From Pseudomonadota bacterium (GTDB lineage Bacteria; Pseudomonadota; Alphaproteobacteria; Reyranellales; Reyranellaceae), in the NCBI GenBank assembly GCA_023386865.1, contig JAEWIV010000288.1, positions 1 to 35,164 on the forward strand: a stretch of DNA of 35,164 bases. Direction: 5' to 3'. The notes under the pieces are model-generated. The model worked only from the letters and a program-made list of their open reading frames with translations, made no database searches and was not told the origin of the DNA. Positions 19,129 through 26,828 of this stretch are shown here, one piece after another; position 1 is the first letter of the stretch, and every line of letters begins with the position of its first letter. The position numbers were made by a program, and so were the translations under genes.

Positions 19129-19914
19129 CTAGAGGTCGAATGTCGACATGAACTGCCGCCGAGTCCCGCGCAGCACAAGACAGGTCAAGCGGCCGCTCAC
19201 GAAGGCGCCGGTATCGACGTTGATGCGATGACCGATATCCTGCGGCAGGTCGCAGATCGTGTGGCCATGCACGACCACCTTGCCCGGCAAAGGCCAGCGG
19301 GCGCGCAGGAACTCGTCCCGGATCCACAGCAGGTCGGCCGGGTGCTGCATCTCGAGGCTGATGCCGGGCCGTACCCCGGCGTGGACGAACACGTAGTCGC
19401 CCACGCTGTGGTGCAAGGTGCAGGCGCGATAGAAGGCGACGTGTGACTGAGGTATTGCGCGGGCCAGCGCCCCGCGCAGCTCGGCCGCCCTCTGGGGCGT
19501 ATCCGGATAGCCCTTGGGCGGCACGCCATACGACATCAGCGTCTCCAGCCCGCCGTAGGACAGCCAGTCCAGACCGTCGCTGCGCTCGTCCAGGAAATCG
19601 AGCAGCGCCGCTTCATGGTTGCCCAGCAGCCGCACCGTGCCGAAGCCCGGCAACGGATCGCGCAGCAGCCGTTCGACCACGCCTCGGCTGGAAGGCCCGC
19701 GATCGATGTAGTCGCCCAGGAAGATCAGGCTGCGTTCGGTATCCTCGGCGTGCCGGTCGGCTTCCGCGGCGATCCGGCCGAGCAGCACTTCGAGCAGATC
19801 GATCCGACCGTGGATGTCGCCCACCGCGTACACGGCATGCCCGGCGGGAACGGAGGCCGGCTCCGCCGGCGCCGCTCGTCCGAACCACCGCGACCAGATA
19901 TGACGCGTGGGCAA
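19129..19914 (-). CDS. PPP-family metallophosphoesterase (Ser/Thr or Tyr protein phosphatase-like)
   Basis: Dinuclear-metal phosphatase with all five PPP signatures in order: YAVGDIHGRIDLL, IFLGDYIDRGPSS, RLLGNHEAALL, FVHAGVRPG and VVHGHTICDLPQ. At 261 residues it is a single catalytic domain. Family members dephosphorylate proteins or cleave Ap4A. It begins only three bases after the stop of the Wzc-type tyrosine kinase, in the place where Wzb-like tyrosine phosphatases usually sit, so removing phosphates from that kinase is a reasonable guess. The likely start is TTG at 19914 with AGGAG almost touching it; no better ATG is in frame before the first motif, so the exact start is uncertain. 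Confidence 0.88.
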   Translation of the reverse strand: MPTRHIWSRWFGRAAPAEPASVPAGHAVYAVGDIHGRIDLLEVLLGRIAAEADRHAEDTERSLIFLGDYIDRGPSSRGVVERLLRDPLPGFGTVRLLGNHEAALLDFLDERSDGLDWLSYGGLETLMSYGVPPKGYPDTPQRAAELRGALARAIPQSHVAFYRACTLHHSVGDYVFVHAGVRPGISLEMQHPADLLWIRDEFLRARWPLPGKVVVHGHTICDLPQDIGHRINVDTGAFVSGRLTCLVLRGTRRQFMSTFDL

Positions 19915-19917
19915 CTC

Positions 19918-22293
19918 CTATCGTTTCGCCAGCGTCAGTGGCGGCCGCGGCGCGTTCGGCGGAGGCTCGGTCCCTGAGCCGTAGTAACCCCGGTAGCGCG
20001 AATAATAGTCACCATGGTCGCCGTAGCCGTAGCGGGCGTGCTTGGCGAGGTTCACCCGATTGATGACGATGCCGACGTGGTTGCTGACGCCCAGCAGGGC
20101 GTTGACGGCGGTCTTGACGACCTCGCGCGGCGTCTTGGCCCACTGCACGATGAAAACGGTGTAGTCGGCGAGGCGGGCGGTGATGCGGGCGTCGGACACC
20201 GCCATCACCGGCGGGCTGTCGAGGATCACGAGGTCGTAGCGCTCCGAGAAAGTGGCGAGTGCCGCCTTCATCGCATGGGATTCGAGAATCTCGGGCGCGT
20301 TCGGCGTGTTGGGCCGCGCCAGGATGTAGTCGACACCCGAATTGTCGTGGCGCCTCGTGCACTCCTCCAGGGTCTTCAGCCCCATCAGGTAGTCGTCGAT
20401 GGTGCCGCCGCGATCCTTCAGGCCGAGCGCCGCCGACATCCTCGCCTGGCGCAGGTCGAGGTCGACGATCAGCACGCGGCGCGAGGCATTCATCTTGGTG
20501 AGCAGGCCGCCCAGCGACGCGACGAAAGTGGTCTTGCCTTCGCTCGGCGTCGATGAGGTGACGGCGATGACCCGCGGCGGCCGATCCAGGCTGCCCAGGC
20601 TGATGGCGGTGAACACCGCCCGTATCGACTCGGCCGCCGGCGACGTCGTGTTCTCCAGCACATGGGCAACCACATTGGAGCGCGCGACGGCCGCGCCCTT
20701 GACCTCCGGCACCATGCCCAGCACGCCCACGCCGGTCGCCTGCTCGACCTGGGCCGCCGAACGGAACACGCGGTCGAGCTTCTCGGCGGCGACGGCGCCG
20801 GCCATGCCGAGCAGGCACCCGATCATGAAGGCAGCCATCAGGCCGGTCTTGTAGTTGGGCGAGGATGGTGCGCCCGCCGGATGGGCATAGGCCAGGATGC
20901 GTGCATCGGCGCGCTGGATGTCCTGCTGCTCGCGCAGTTCCTTGAAGCGGGTCAGGAAACTCTCGTAAAGGGTGCGGTTCGACTGGGCCTCGCGCTCCAG
21001 CTGCTTTTGCTCGGCTTCGTACTGGCTCGCCGTGCCGGAGACGACGGCGGCCTTCTCGAACAGCTCCTTGAGTTCCTCCTCCTCGGCCTTGGCGGCGTCG
21101 AGCTCGGCACGCACGGCGAGCGTGATGCGCTGCGTCTCGCTCAGGAAGCGCGCGCGCACGCTGGCAAGCTCGTTGCGCGCCTGGACCATCTTGGGGTGGT
21201 TGTCGCCCAGCATAGACGCCAGCTCGGCCATCTTGCGGGTCAGCTCGACGTCCTGGATGCGCAACGCCGCCAACGTGGTGTTGCCCGACACTTCGGCAAT
21301 ATTGGCAATCTCACCGGGATTGAGGCTGGCCTTGCTCAGCGCGACCAGACGAGCCTCTCGCTCGATGCGCTTGCTACGGGCGGCCACATACTTGCTGTTG
21401 AGGTCGGACAGGGTCTGGGTCGACACCGCGCCTTCGGGACTGCCTGCGAGACCCTTGTCGCGGCGATAGGATGCAACGGCTTCCTCCGCGACCTGCAGGT
21501 TGCGACGCAGCTCGGCCAGGCGCTGCTCGAGCCACTCGGTGGCACGGCGGTTGGCCTCGTTCTTGGTGTCGATCTGGTCGGCAAGATAGGCTTCGGCGAT
21601 CGCGTTTGCGATGCGCGCCGACATCGTGCCGTCCGGGCTTTCGACGGTGATCAGGATGACGAACGTACGGCCCAGAAGCGTGACGCTGAGACCGCTGGAA
21701 ACGGCGCCGATCGCGGCGCGGCGGCGCGGATCGCTTTCCTCGGCCGGGCGGCTCGAACGGCCCTGCTGAGCGGCCGGCTGCGGCCTGGGCACCGGCGCCA
21801 GCAATGTGGAAATGCCGGTGGACCACAACTCGCGCAGCGGCGCGAACGCGCTGTCGATGAAGCCGGGCGGCTTGGTGCCGTTGAAATCCGGGTTGTTGGC
21901 GAGCCCGAGCTTGTCGACGACACGACCGATGAGGAACTCCGACTGGATGACCTCGAGCTCGCTCTGGATGGCGCCGAGGTTCATCGTGTCGACGCCCGAG
22001 AGCGCCGCCTCGGTGCTCACGACCTTGAAGGTCCGCGTATCGAGGAGCAGGCGCGCCGATGCTTTGTACATCGGGGTGGCCTGCGCGATGATCAGCGCCA
22101 TCAGCGCGACGGCGACCAGTCCACAACCGACGATCAGCGCCTTGCGCCGGTTGAGCAGGCGGAGCCATTCCCACAGCTCGTTGGGGCTCTCGCCACCATG
22201 AATCGGGGCCAGAGCGCCCGGCTCGGACGCCGGAATCATCCGGTTTATGGCACCATCGTCCACGATCTGCTCGGCCTTAGGAAACGATCCCAT
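19918..22293 (-). CDS. Wzc/GumC-type exopolysaccharide co-polymerase with tyrosine autokinase domain
   Basis: A 791-residue inner-membrane PCP-2a protein that controls chain length and export. TM1 is at 52-72, a Wzz-type periplasmic domain with long coiled coils spans about 75-475, and TM2 lies at 482-503. The cytoplasmic BY-kinase follows, with Walker A SSTPSEGKTT (580-589), Walker A' RVLIVDLDLRQ (606-616) and Walker B YDLVILDSPP (686-695). The C-terminal tail has seven tyrosines between 755 and 771, the expected autophosphorylation cluster. The ATG at 22293 has GGAG eight bases upstream. It is followed at once by a PPP phosphatase and preceded by the OPX lipoprotein, so the export machine is encoded together. 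Confidence 0.95.
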   Translation of the reverse strand: MGSFPKAEQIVDDGAINRMIPASEPGALAPIHGGESPNELWEWLRLLNRRKALIVGCGLVAVALMALIIAQATPMYKASARLLLDTRTFKVVSTEAALSGVDTMNLGAIQSELEVIQSEFLIGRVVDKLGLANNPDFNGTKPPGFIDSAFAPLRELWSTGISTLLAPVPRPQPAAQQGRSSRPAEESDPRRRAAIGAVSSGLSVTLLGRTFVILITVESPDGTMSARIANAIAEAYLADQIDTKNEANRRATEWLEQRLAELRRNLQVAEEAVASYRRDKGLAGSPEGAVSTQTLSDLNSKYVAARSKRIEREARLVALSKASLNPGEIANIAEVSGNTTLAALRIQDVELTRKMAELASMLGDNHPKMVQARNELASVRARFLSETQRITLAVRAELDAAKAEEEELKELFEKAAVVSGTASQYEAEQKQLEREAQSNRTLYESFLTRFKELREQQDIQRADARILAYAHPAGAPSSPNYKTGLMAAFMIGCLLGMAGAVAAEKLDRVFRSAAQVEQATGVGVLGMVPEVKGAAVARSNVVAHVLENTTSPAAESIRAVFTAISLGSLDRPPRVIAVTSSTPSEGKTTFVASLGGLLTKMNASRRVLIVDLDLRQARMSAALGLKDRGGTIDDYLMGLKTLEECTRRHDNSGVDYILARPNTPNAPEILESHAMKAALATFSERYDLVILDSPPVMAVSDARITARLADYTVFIVQWAKTPREVVKTAVNALLGVSNHVGIVINRVNLAKHARYGYGDHGDYYSRYRGYYGSGTEPPPNAPRPPLTLAKR

Positions 22294-22411
22294 CCCACTT
22301 ACTCCGCGACAAGTATACGCGCGACCACACCCGCAAACGACACCCGGCCGCCCTCTTGCAAGGCCAGCCCTTACGCTTCAGTCCTCTCGAGCGGTCCCAC
22401 CCCGCTCTCCC

Positions 22412-22444
22412 CAACGACGCTACGCTTGAACGACGCCTACGCTT
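22412..22444. repeat. Tandem 16/17-base repeat between the OPX and Wzc genes
   Basis: CAACGACGCTACGCTT (22412-22427) is followed directly by GAACGACGCCTACGCTT (22428-22444). A further TACGCTT occurs at 22372-22378. The repeats lie in the 174-base gap upstream of the Wzc-type gene and could be protein-binding sites or just a local duplication. Confidence 0.5.
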
Positions 22445-22467
22445 ACGCCACCTCGCCAGCTTCTGGA

Positions 22468-23091
22468 TCAGAACCATCGCTCCGGCACACGGATGATGTC
22501 GCCCGGCCCCACTGGACTGTCTTCCGTGACGCTCTCTTCCATGCCCCTGGTCTGGTTGAAGCGCTGAATCGTCATGCGCGCCTTCGATGCCCGCCGCGTA
22601 AAGCCGCCGGCGATCGCTATGGCTTGTGCCACGTTTATCCCCGACACATAGGGGAACGACCCGGGCCGACCGACTTCACCCAGAATGTAAAAAGGACGGC
22701 GGGCCACGAGGTCCACACTCAGCCTGGCAACGCGCAGCAGACCGTCAGTGCGATAGCGCGTGCGCAGCACCTCTTCGATTTCGACGGTGGTCATCCCGAC
22801 GACCTGGACCCGCCCCGCCATGCGGGGCGAAATCATGCCTGTCGAATCGATCTCGTACTCTCCCGACAGTTCCGGATCGGACAGCACCGTCACCCGGACA
22901 CGATCGCCGGGCGCCACCCGGTACTCGGCCATGCGGATCGTCTGCGTCATCTGCGACGGCTGCTGGAGGGTGTTCACCGTCATGGGCGGTTGAGGATCGC
23001 AGGCCGCCAAGGCCAGCACCACCATCGGCAGCGCGAGCCCGCAGCGGAGTATCGCCGACAGCCTGACAAGGATTGCGATGCTGAACTTCAC
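22468..23091 (-). CDS. Short polysaccharide-export (OPX, Wza/GumB family) lipoprotein
   Basis: Outer-membrane-linked export protein. With the GTG at 23091 the 207-residue precursor has a lipoprotein signal ending LALAAC (lipidated Cys31). The Poly_export domain follows (YRVAPGDRVRVTVLSDPELS, then IDSTGMISPRMAGRVQVVGM), and one SLBB-like domain (FYILGEVGRPGSFPYVSGIN). It stops soon after and lacks the extra SLBB repeats and C-terminal membrane helix of full-length Wza, so it probably cannot form the outer-membrane pore alone. The start is 4 bases after the stop of the beta-barrel gene, which suggests the two products work as a pair. An in-frame TTG at 23109 is a less likely start. Confidence 0.9.
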   Translation of the reverse strand: MKFSIAILVRLSAILRCGLALPMVVLALAACDPQPPMTVNTLQQPSQMTQTIRMAEYRVAPGDRVRVTVLSDPELSGEYEIDSTGMISPRMAGRVQVVGMTTVEIEEVLRTRYRTDGLLRVARLSVDLVARRPFYILGEVGRPGSFPYVSGINVAQAIAIAGGFTRRASKARMTIQRFNQTRGMEESVTEDSPVGPGDIIRVPERWF

Positions 23092-23095
23092 GACA

Positions 23096-24445
23096 TCACC
23101 GTCTGGCAACCAAGCGAATGGAAAAAAAGTTTCGCGTGAACTGAGGGCCGCCTGCCGCGACGTCGGTCGTCGTTCCTTGACTGAACTCGTACAACGGCCC
23201 GATCGAGTACTGCGGACGAACCTCGTAAAGCAGGCCGATCGAAGCCTTGACGAAATAGTCGGTCCGCGGGTTGACGCCCGCCAAACCCGGGACGGGGGTG
23301 TAGTCCGCGACGTTGTATGACAAGCCGCCGACGGCCTTCCATGGATAGTGGATGTCGTAGGTGAAATCGACGCCCGCCACCGTGGAGATGTAGTTCTGGT
23401 AGTTGGTCAGCGCGGACTCGTTGATGGTGCGCATCACTACCGGGCGCAATGTAAGGGGCTCGTAGCCGTTCCAAGTGCCACTCAGGGAAAAAGTGGCGGC
23501 GGATGTCGGCGTCCCGCTGGCCGTATAGGTCTGACTGCCCGCGCCAATGGAGCCTTCCAATGACGTCTTGGGGCCAAGCGTGAATGTCGCGCCGACGCCG
23601 ACATTCCAGCCCATGGAGTCGCGCTGCTGGCCCGCCACATTGACGGTCTCGACGTAAACCCGCTGGTTGAAGCTCGGCGAAAGGAAGATCGACAGGCGAT
23701 CGGGAACGAGTTCGTAGCCGATCTTGGCCCTCTGTTCGTATTCGGTACGGTCTCGGCTTGCACCCGGCAATCCCAGCGACGTGATGGTGCTGTAGTCGTA
23801 GTACCAGTATCGCGTCGCCGCCGCGGTGAGCTGATAGAATAGCCGATTGAACTTCTGGTAGAGCGACAACTCGATCGGAACCGAATCGACTACCGTCGGC
23901 GCCTGGGCGAACGAAACGTTCGGCGTACCGAGCGCTTCGGTGTTGCGCCGAAAGGCGACCATGCCGGTCAGCCAGAAGTCGGTCTGGATGTCCAGCCGGC
24001 CATCGGCCTGCACAAGATAGTTCTGGAAATTCTGGGTCGGTGCATTGGCGTAGAAACCGAAGGCGCCGTTGGCCAGCAGACGCAGAGAGTGGTTCAACCA
24101 CTCCGAACGCAGCTCGAGCGACGGACGGACCACGCCGACCGCCGAGGGAGTCGTCGGCGCCGGCGTCGCGAAGACGTTGTCGTCATATCCGAGATTGAGG
24201 TCCAGCGCGGGATACAGCGTGAAGGCGCCAACGCTGATTCCAAGCTCGTTTCCCCTCTCGACGATGGGCTCCGTGGATGTGGAGGCACCGGGAACATCGA
24301 CTTGAGGCGTCTGCTGCTCCAGGGTCTGCCTGGCTGGCGAAAGCGTTTCGACCTGCGCCTGGACCGTCGCTGCCAGGCACGACGAGAGCACCCAGCCGAG
24401 GATAGGCGTCCAAACGAACTGAGTGCGGGTCGCACGAATCGTCAT
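23096..24445 (-). CDS. Outer-membrane beta-barrel protein of the exopolysaccharide cluster (paralogue 2)
   Basis: Predicted outer-membrane beta-barrel (BBP2_2-like), 449 residues from the ATG at 24445. A signal peptide ends near VQAQ (about residue 31), then a Pro/Thr-rich linker and many short amphipathic strands (SLELRSEWLNHSLRLLANG, AFGFYANAP, ADGRLDIQTDF, LSIFLSPSFNQRVYVE), ending in FFSIRLVARR. It is paralogous to 16265-17590. It is translationally coupled to the short OPX lipoprotein gene, so it is the best candidate for the actual polysaccharide pore. The frame is open upstream to 24646, but that part is Arg-rich and the signal sequence fixes the start at 24445. Confidence 0.87.
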   Translation of the reverse strand: MTIRATRTQFVWTPILGWVLSSCLAATVQAQVETLSPARQTLEQQTPQVDVPGASTSTEPIVERGNELGISVGAFTLYPALDLNLGYDDNVFATPAPTTPSAVGVVRPSLELRSEWLNHSLRLLANGAFGFYANAPTQNFQNYLVQADGRLDIQTDFWLTGMVAFRRNTEALGTPNVSFAQAPTVVDSVPIELSLYQKFNRLFYQLTAAATRYWYYDYSTITSLGLPGASRDRTEYEQRAKIGYELVPDRLSIFLSPSFNQRVYVETVNVAGQQRDSMGWNVGVGATFTLGPKTSLEGSIGAGSQTYTASGTPTSAATFSLSGTWNGYEPLTLRPVVMRTINESALTNYQNYISTVAGVDFTYDIHYPWKAVGGLSYNVADYTPVPGLAGVNPRTDYFVKASIGLLYEVRPQYSIGPLYEFSQGTTTDVAAGGPQFTRNFFSIRLVARR

Positions 24446-24515
24446 AGGACTTGCGGGCCACCCCGGCAACGGCGCGAGCGTCGGTTGAACGAAGCTATGC
24501 TTCTGGTCTTGGACG

Positions 24516-25271
24516 CTAAGTGTTGCTGGCTTTGTTCGTTGGATCATAGACAGGCGGAGGCGCCGGCGTCGGCGCAAGCGGCGCCGGTGGCAGCGAAGGA
24601 GAACCGGAGACGACCGCCGGCGCGTTGTTGACCGGTGAAAGCCCAACAGGCGGCAACGCCGGCTGCAGGAGCGTGGCTTGCGTCGGCGTCGTCACCATCG
24701 CGTTCACCAGAGCCATGAGCTGCTGGTTTGTCGTGTTGCCACCAAGGAGTTCCCCGAGAAGCTGGTTAATCGAGGTCACGTCGCCGCTGATCAGCACCAT
24801 GAGCTGAGCAGGCGTCAACGCGAGGTCGGGCACATTCGGGAGCGCGAGTGCCGGTCCTGGCGCCAGGCCGACGACGCCGAGGCTGGCCGGCACGGAGAGC
24901 GGCGCCGTGCTCTGGAGGGGACCTGCGCTCTGCAGCGGCCCGGCGTTCTGAAGCGGCCCGGCGCTCTGCAGCGGGCCCGCGCCTTGCAGCGGTCCAGCGC
25001 CCTGCAGCGGGCCGGCACCCTGCAGCGGGCCTGCGCCTTGCAGTGGGCCGCTTCCCCGCTGCGGCCCGGCGGGCGATTGGCCTGGACTCGCCTGCGCAAT
25101 GGCGGCCGGACCCTGGGCCTGGTTCTGTTCGGCTTGAGCTTGCTGGGCCGACTCCGGTTCGGCTGCCATTTGCCAACCGTCCGGCGACTGTGCTTGCGCC
25201 GACGCTGACACCGCCATCAGCAGGGCGGACGCCGCCGAAACACACTGCGCCCGAAGTGCAACCTTTGTCAT
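24516..25271 (-). CDS. Secreted Ala/Pro/Gln-rich protein with GPLQ hexapeptide repeats
   Basis: Function unknown. The 251-residue precursor starts at the ATG at 25271 with a signal peptide ending near ASAQA (residue 27). Then come an Ala/Gln-rich stretch, eight copies of a six-residue repeat GPLQ(G/S/N)A at residues 73-120 with a decayed ninth, a more ordered region (LALTPAQLMVLISGDVTSIN, then LLGELLGGNTTNQQLMALVN) and a Pro-rich tail. It is the first gene of the minus-strand export cluster and is followed by the beta-barrel gene after 70 bases. A periplasmic or cell-surface scaffold for the export machine or matrix is possible. I know of no named family. The in-frame extension to 25460 lacks a signal sequence. 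Confidence 0.8.
   Translation of the reverse strand: MTKVALRAQCVSAASALLMAVSASAQAQSPDGWQMAAEPESAQQAQAEQNQAQGPAAIAQASPGQSPAGPQRGSGPLQGAGPLQGAGPLQGAGPLQGAGPLQSAGPLQNAGPLQSAGPLQSTAPLSVPASLGVVGLAPGPALALPNVPDLALTPAQLMVLISGDVTSINQLLGELLGGNTTNQQLMALVNAMVTTPTQATLLQPALPPVGLSPVNNAPAVVSGSPSLPPAPLAPTPAPPPVYDPTNKASNT
24894..25055 (-). repeat. 18-base tandem repeat coding GPLQ hexapeptides
   Basis: Nine units of 18 bases (residues 73-126), the central four nearly identical and the outer ones drifting. The unit is a multiple of three, so copy-number change would keep the frame and alter only the length of the protein. Confidence 0.85.
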
Positions 25272-25661
25272 ATCGACCGACCCTGCCGCCGCGACACCCC
25301 TGCCGTAGCCGCCCAATATTAAGTGCTTACTACTGCTTGGCCTGCTCCGAATTGTTCGCAGGGATCCCACGCCAAGCATCCGCCAAAATACCCAATTGCA
25401 CACAGCAAGCCAAGACCCGGACGGCTTGGCAGGCGTGAGAGGCGAATTTGCAGGAGCCATGTCAATGCCCTAGAAAAAATCAGCAAAAACAGGCGCTTAA
25501 GTAGATTGCCACGCAACATGGCCTTGACGGCAGTGTGGCCTTAGTTCTTGCATCATACCGCAAATAACTGCACCGTCAACGCAAAAAATAGCGAATTTTG
25601 TATTCGATGTGTTTTATTCTCATAATTTCTGAATGTTGGCCATCGTTCATAAGGTCAACAA
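25272..25661. other. A+T-rich control region of the export cluster
   Basis: 390 bases with no credible gene. The part from about 25450 to 25660 is much richer in A+T than the rest of the window. It separates the GT4 gene stop (25662) from the start of the repetitive secreted protein, all on the minus strand. It holds one good sigma-70-like promoter (25552-25579) and implies a leader of about 270 bases. Confidence 0.6.
25552..25579 (-). promoter_or_regulatory. Promoter for the exopolysaccharide export operon
   Basis: On the minus strand TTGACG (25579-25574), a 16-base spacer and TATGAT (25557-25552), the closest match to a sigma-70 consensus I found here. It points at the repetitive secreted protein gene and the export genes beyond it. 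Confidence 0.55.
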
Positions 25662-26828
25662 TCAAGCGGCCGGCGGGATTTTTTCATCAGTTGCGCGATT
25701 GACGCGCTCGCCAAGCTGATCAAGCGCTGCTGCGAACCCCGCGACATCTCCGCACGGCACGCGCCAATAGCCTGCCTCGGCGTGCCGAGCGACGAGATCG
25801 ACGTCCGAATCCGTACTGCCAACGAAAAGGATCGGCCGGCCGGACTCGATGCAGGCGTAGATCTTCGACGGCATCACATATCCGACGAACGCGTCCTTCA
25901 GCGTCACAAGGTGTGCATCCGCCGCCATCAGCAAGCCCGCCAATCGTTCAAGAGGCACGGGTGCCGAGCGATGGAATGGCAGGCCCTGCGCCGTCAGTCG
26001 TCGCGCCAGGTCGTCGGCGCCGGCACCGGTCGCGCTCAGCCAGAGTCGCACCCGCCCGCTGCCCTCGCGATGATGGCGTGCATAGCCGTCGGCGACGGTA
26101 TCGCACTCGTGCGCCACGCCAAAGTTGCCCGCGTAGAGCAGCACGCAGGACTTCGCGAGGACACTCGGCAAAGGCTCGGCAGCGCCATTGGCGGTGAAGG
26201 CAATTGGCGAGCCGTCACGCACCAGCGCGATCCGCTCCGGCGAAACGCCGGTCGCGCTGAGGCGCCGCTTCTGGTCGAGACCGAGCACCTCGAAACTGTC
26301 GATCCGCCGACGCCAGAAGTTGGTCAGCGCCAGCAACAGGGCAAGGGCTCGCGACGGATGAGCCTGCGCCGCGATCAGGCATTCGGGGTGAAAATCGGTG
26401 ATGCGGTAGACCAGGCGGCCGGGCCACAGGAATTTCAACGGCGCCAGAAGATGGATCATGAACGGTGGCGAGCCGGTGAACAGGACCCCGTCGGCCGCTC
26501 GCAGGTCGCGAAAGCCGGCCGCGATGAGGCGGAGGTCGGTCCACAGCGTCCACATCAACCGCCCGAGCAGCGAGCCGCGTGGCACAGGTCGCGCCGCCAA
26601 CCGCCGCTCGATCAACGTCCCCTTCCCTATCGCTTCGCGGCGCACCGAGCTGCCGTCGGATGCAAGGCCGATGAGCGTCACGACGTGCCCCTGCTCGGCA
26701 AGCGCCCGGGCGCGCAGGTACATGTACTGGCCAACCGCCCCGAAGTCCGGCGGCAGCCAATCCGCAATAATGACCAGCCGACGATCCGCCGCCGGATCGA
26801 ACGGGCTTCGGGCCAATAGCTCCATCAT
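25662..26828 (-). CDS. Glycosyltransferase family 4 (WbuB-like)
   Basis: A GT-B fold glycosyltransferase of 388 residues, cytoplasmic face of the inner membrane, probably adding one sugar to the lipid-linked repeat unit. The N-terminal acceptor domain shows IIADWLPPDFGAVGQYMYLRA and VLFTGSPPFM, the latter typical of WbuB-like enzymes. The C-terminal donor domain has CVLLYAGNFGVAHECDT and YVMPSKIYACIESGRPILFV, with the conserved Pro-Ser-Lys-Ile-Tyr loop. The ATGATG start overlaps the stop of the upstream glycosyltransferase by four bases, so the two are translationally coupled. The donor and acceptor sugars cannot be assigned. Confidence 0.9.
   Translation of the reverse strand: MMELLARSPFDPAADRRLVIIADWLPPDFGAVGQYMYLRARALAEQGHVVTLIGLASDGSSVRREAIGKGTLIERRLAARPVPRGSLLGRLMWTLWTDLRLIAAGFRDLRAADGVLFTGSPPFMIHLLAPLKFLWPGRLVYRITDFHPECLIAAQAHPSRALALLLALTNFWRRRIDSFEVLGLDQKRRLSATGVSPERIALVRDGSPIAFTANGAAEPLPSVLAKSCVLLYAGNFGVAHECDTVADGYARHHREGSGRVRLWLSATGAGADDLARRLTAQGLPFHRSAPVPLERLAGLLMAADAHLVTLKDAFVGYVMPSKIYACIESGRPILFVGSTDSDVDLVARHAEAGYWRVPCGDVAGFAAALDQLGERVNRATDEKIPPAA

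Noticed and set aside
20662..23139. 825-codon plus-strand frame
   Set aside because: Spans the antisense of both the Wzc and OPX genes and the gap between; low-complexity product.
24894..25055. Regular repeats that could suggest a CRISPR array
   Set aside because: The 18-base units are contiguous with no spacers and code in frame for GPLQ hexapeptides inside a secreted protein.
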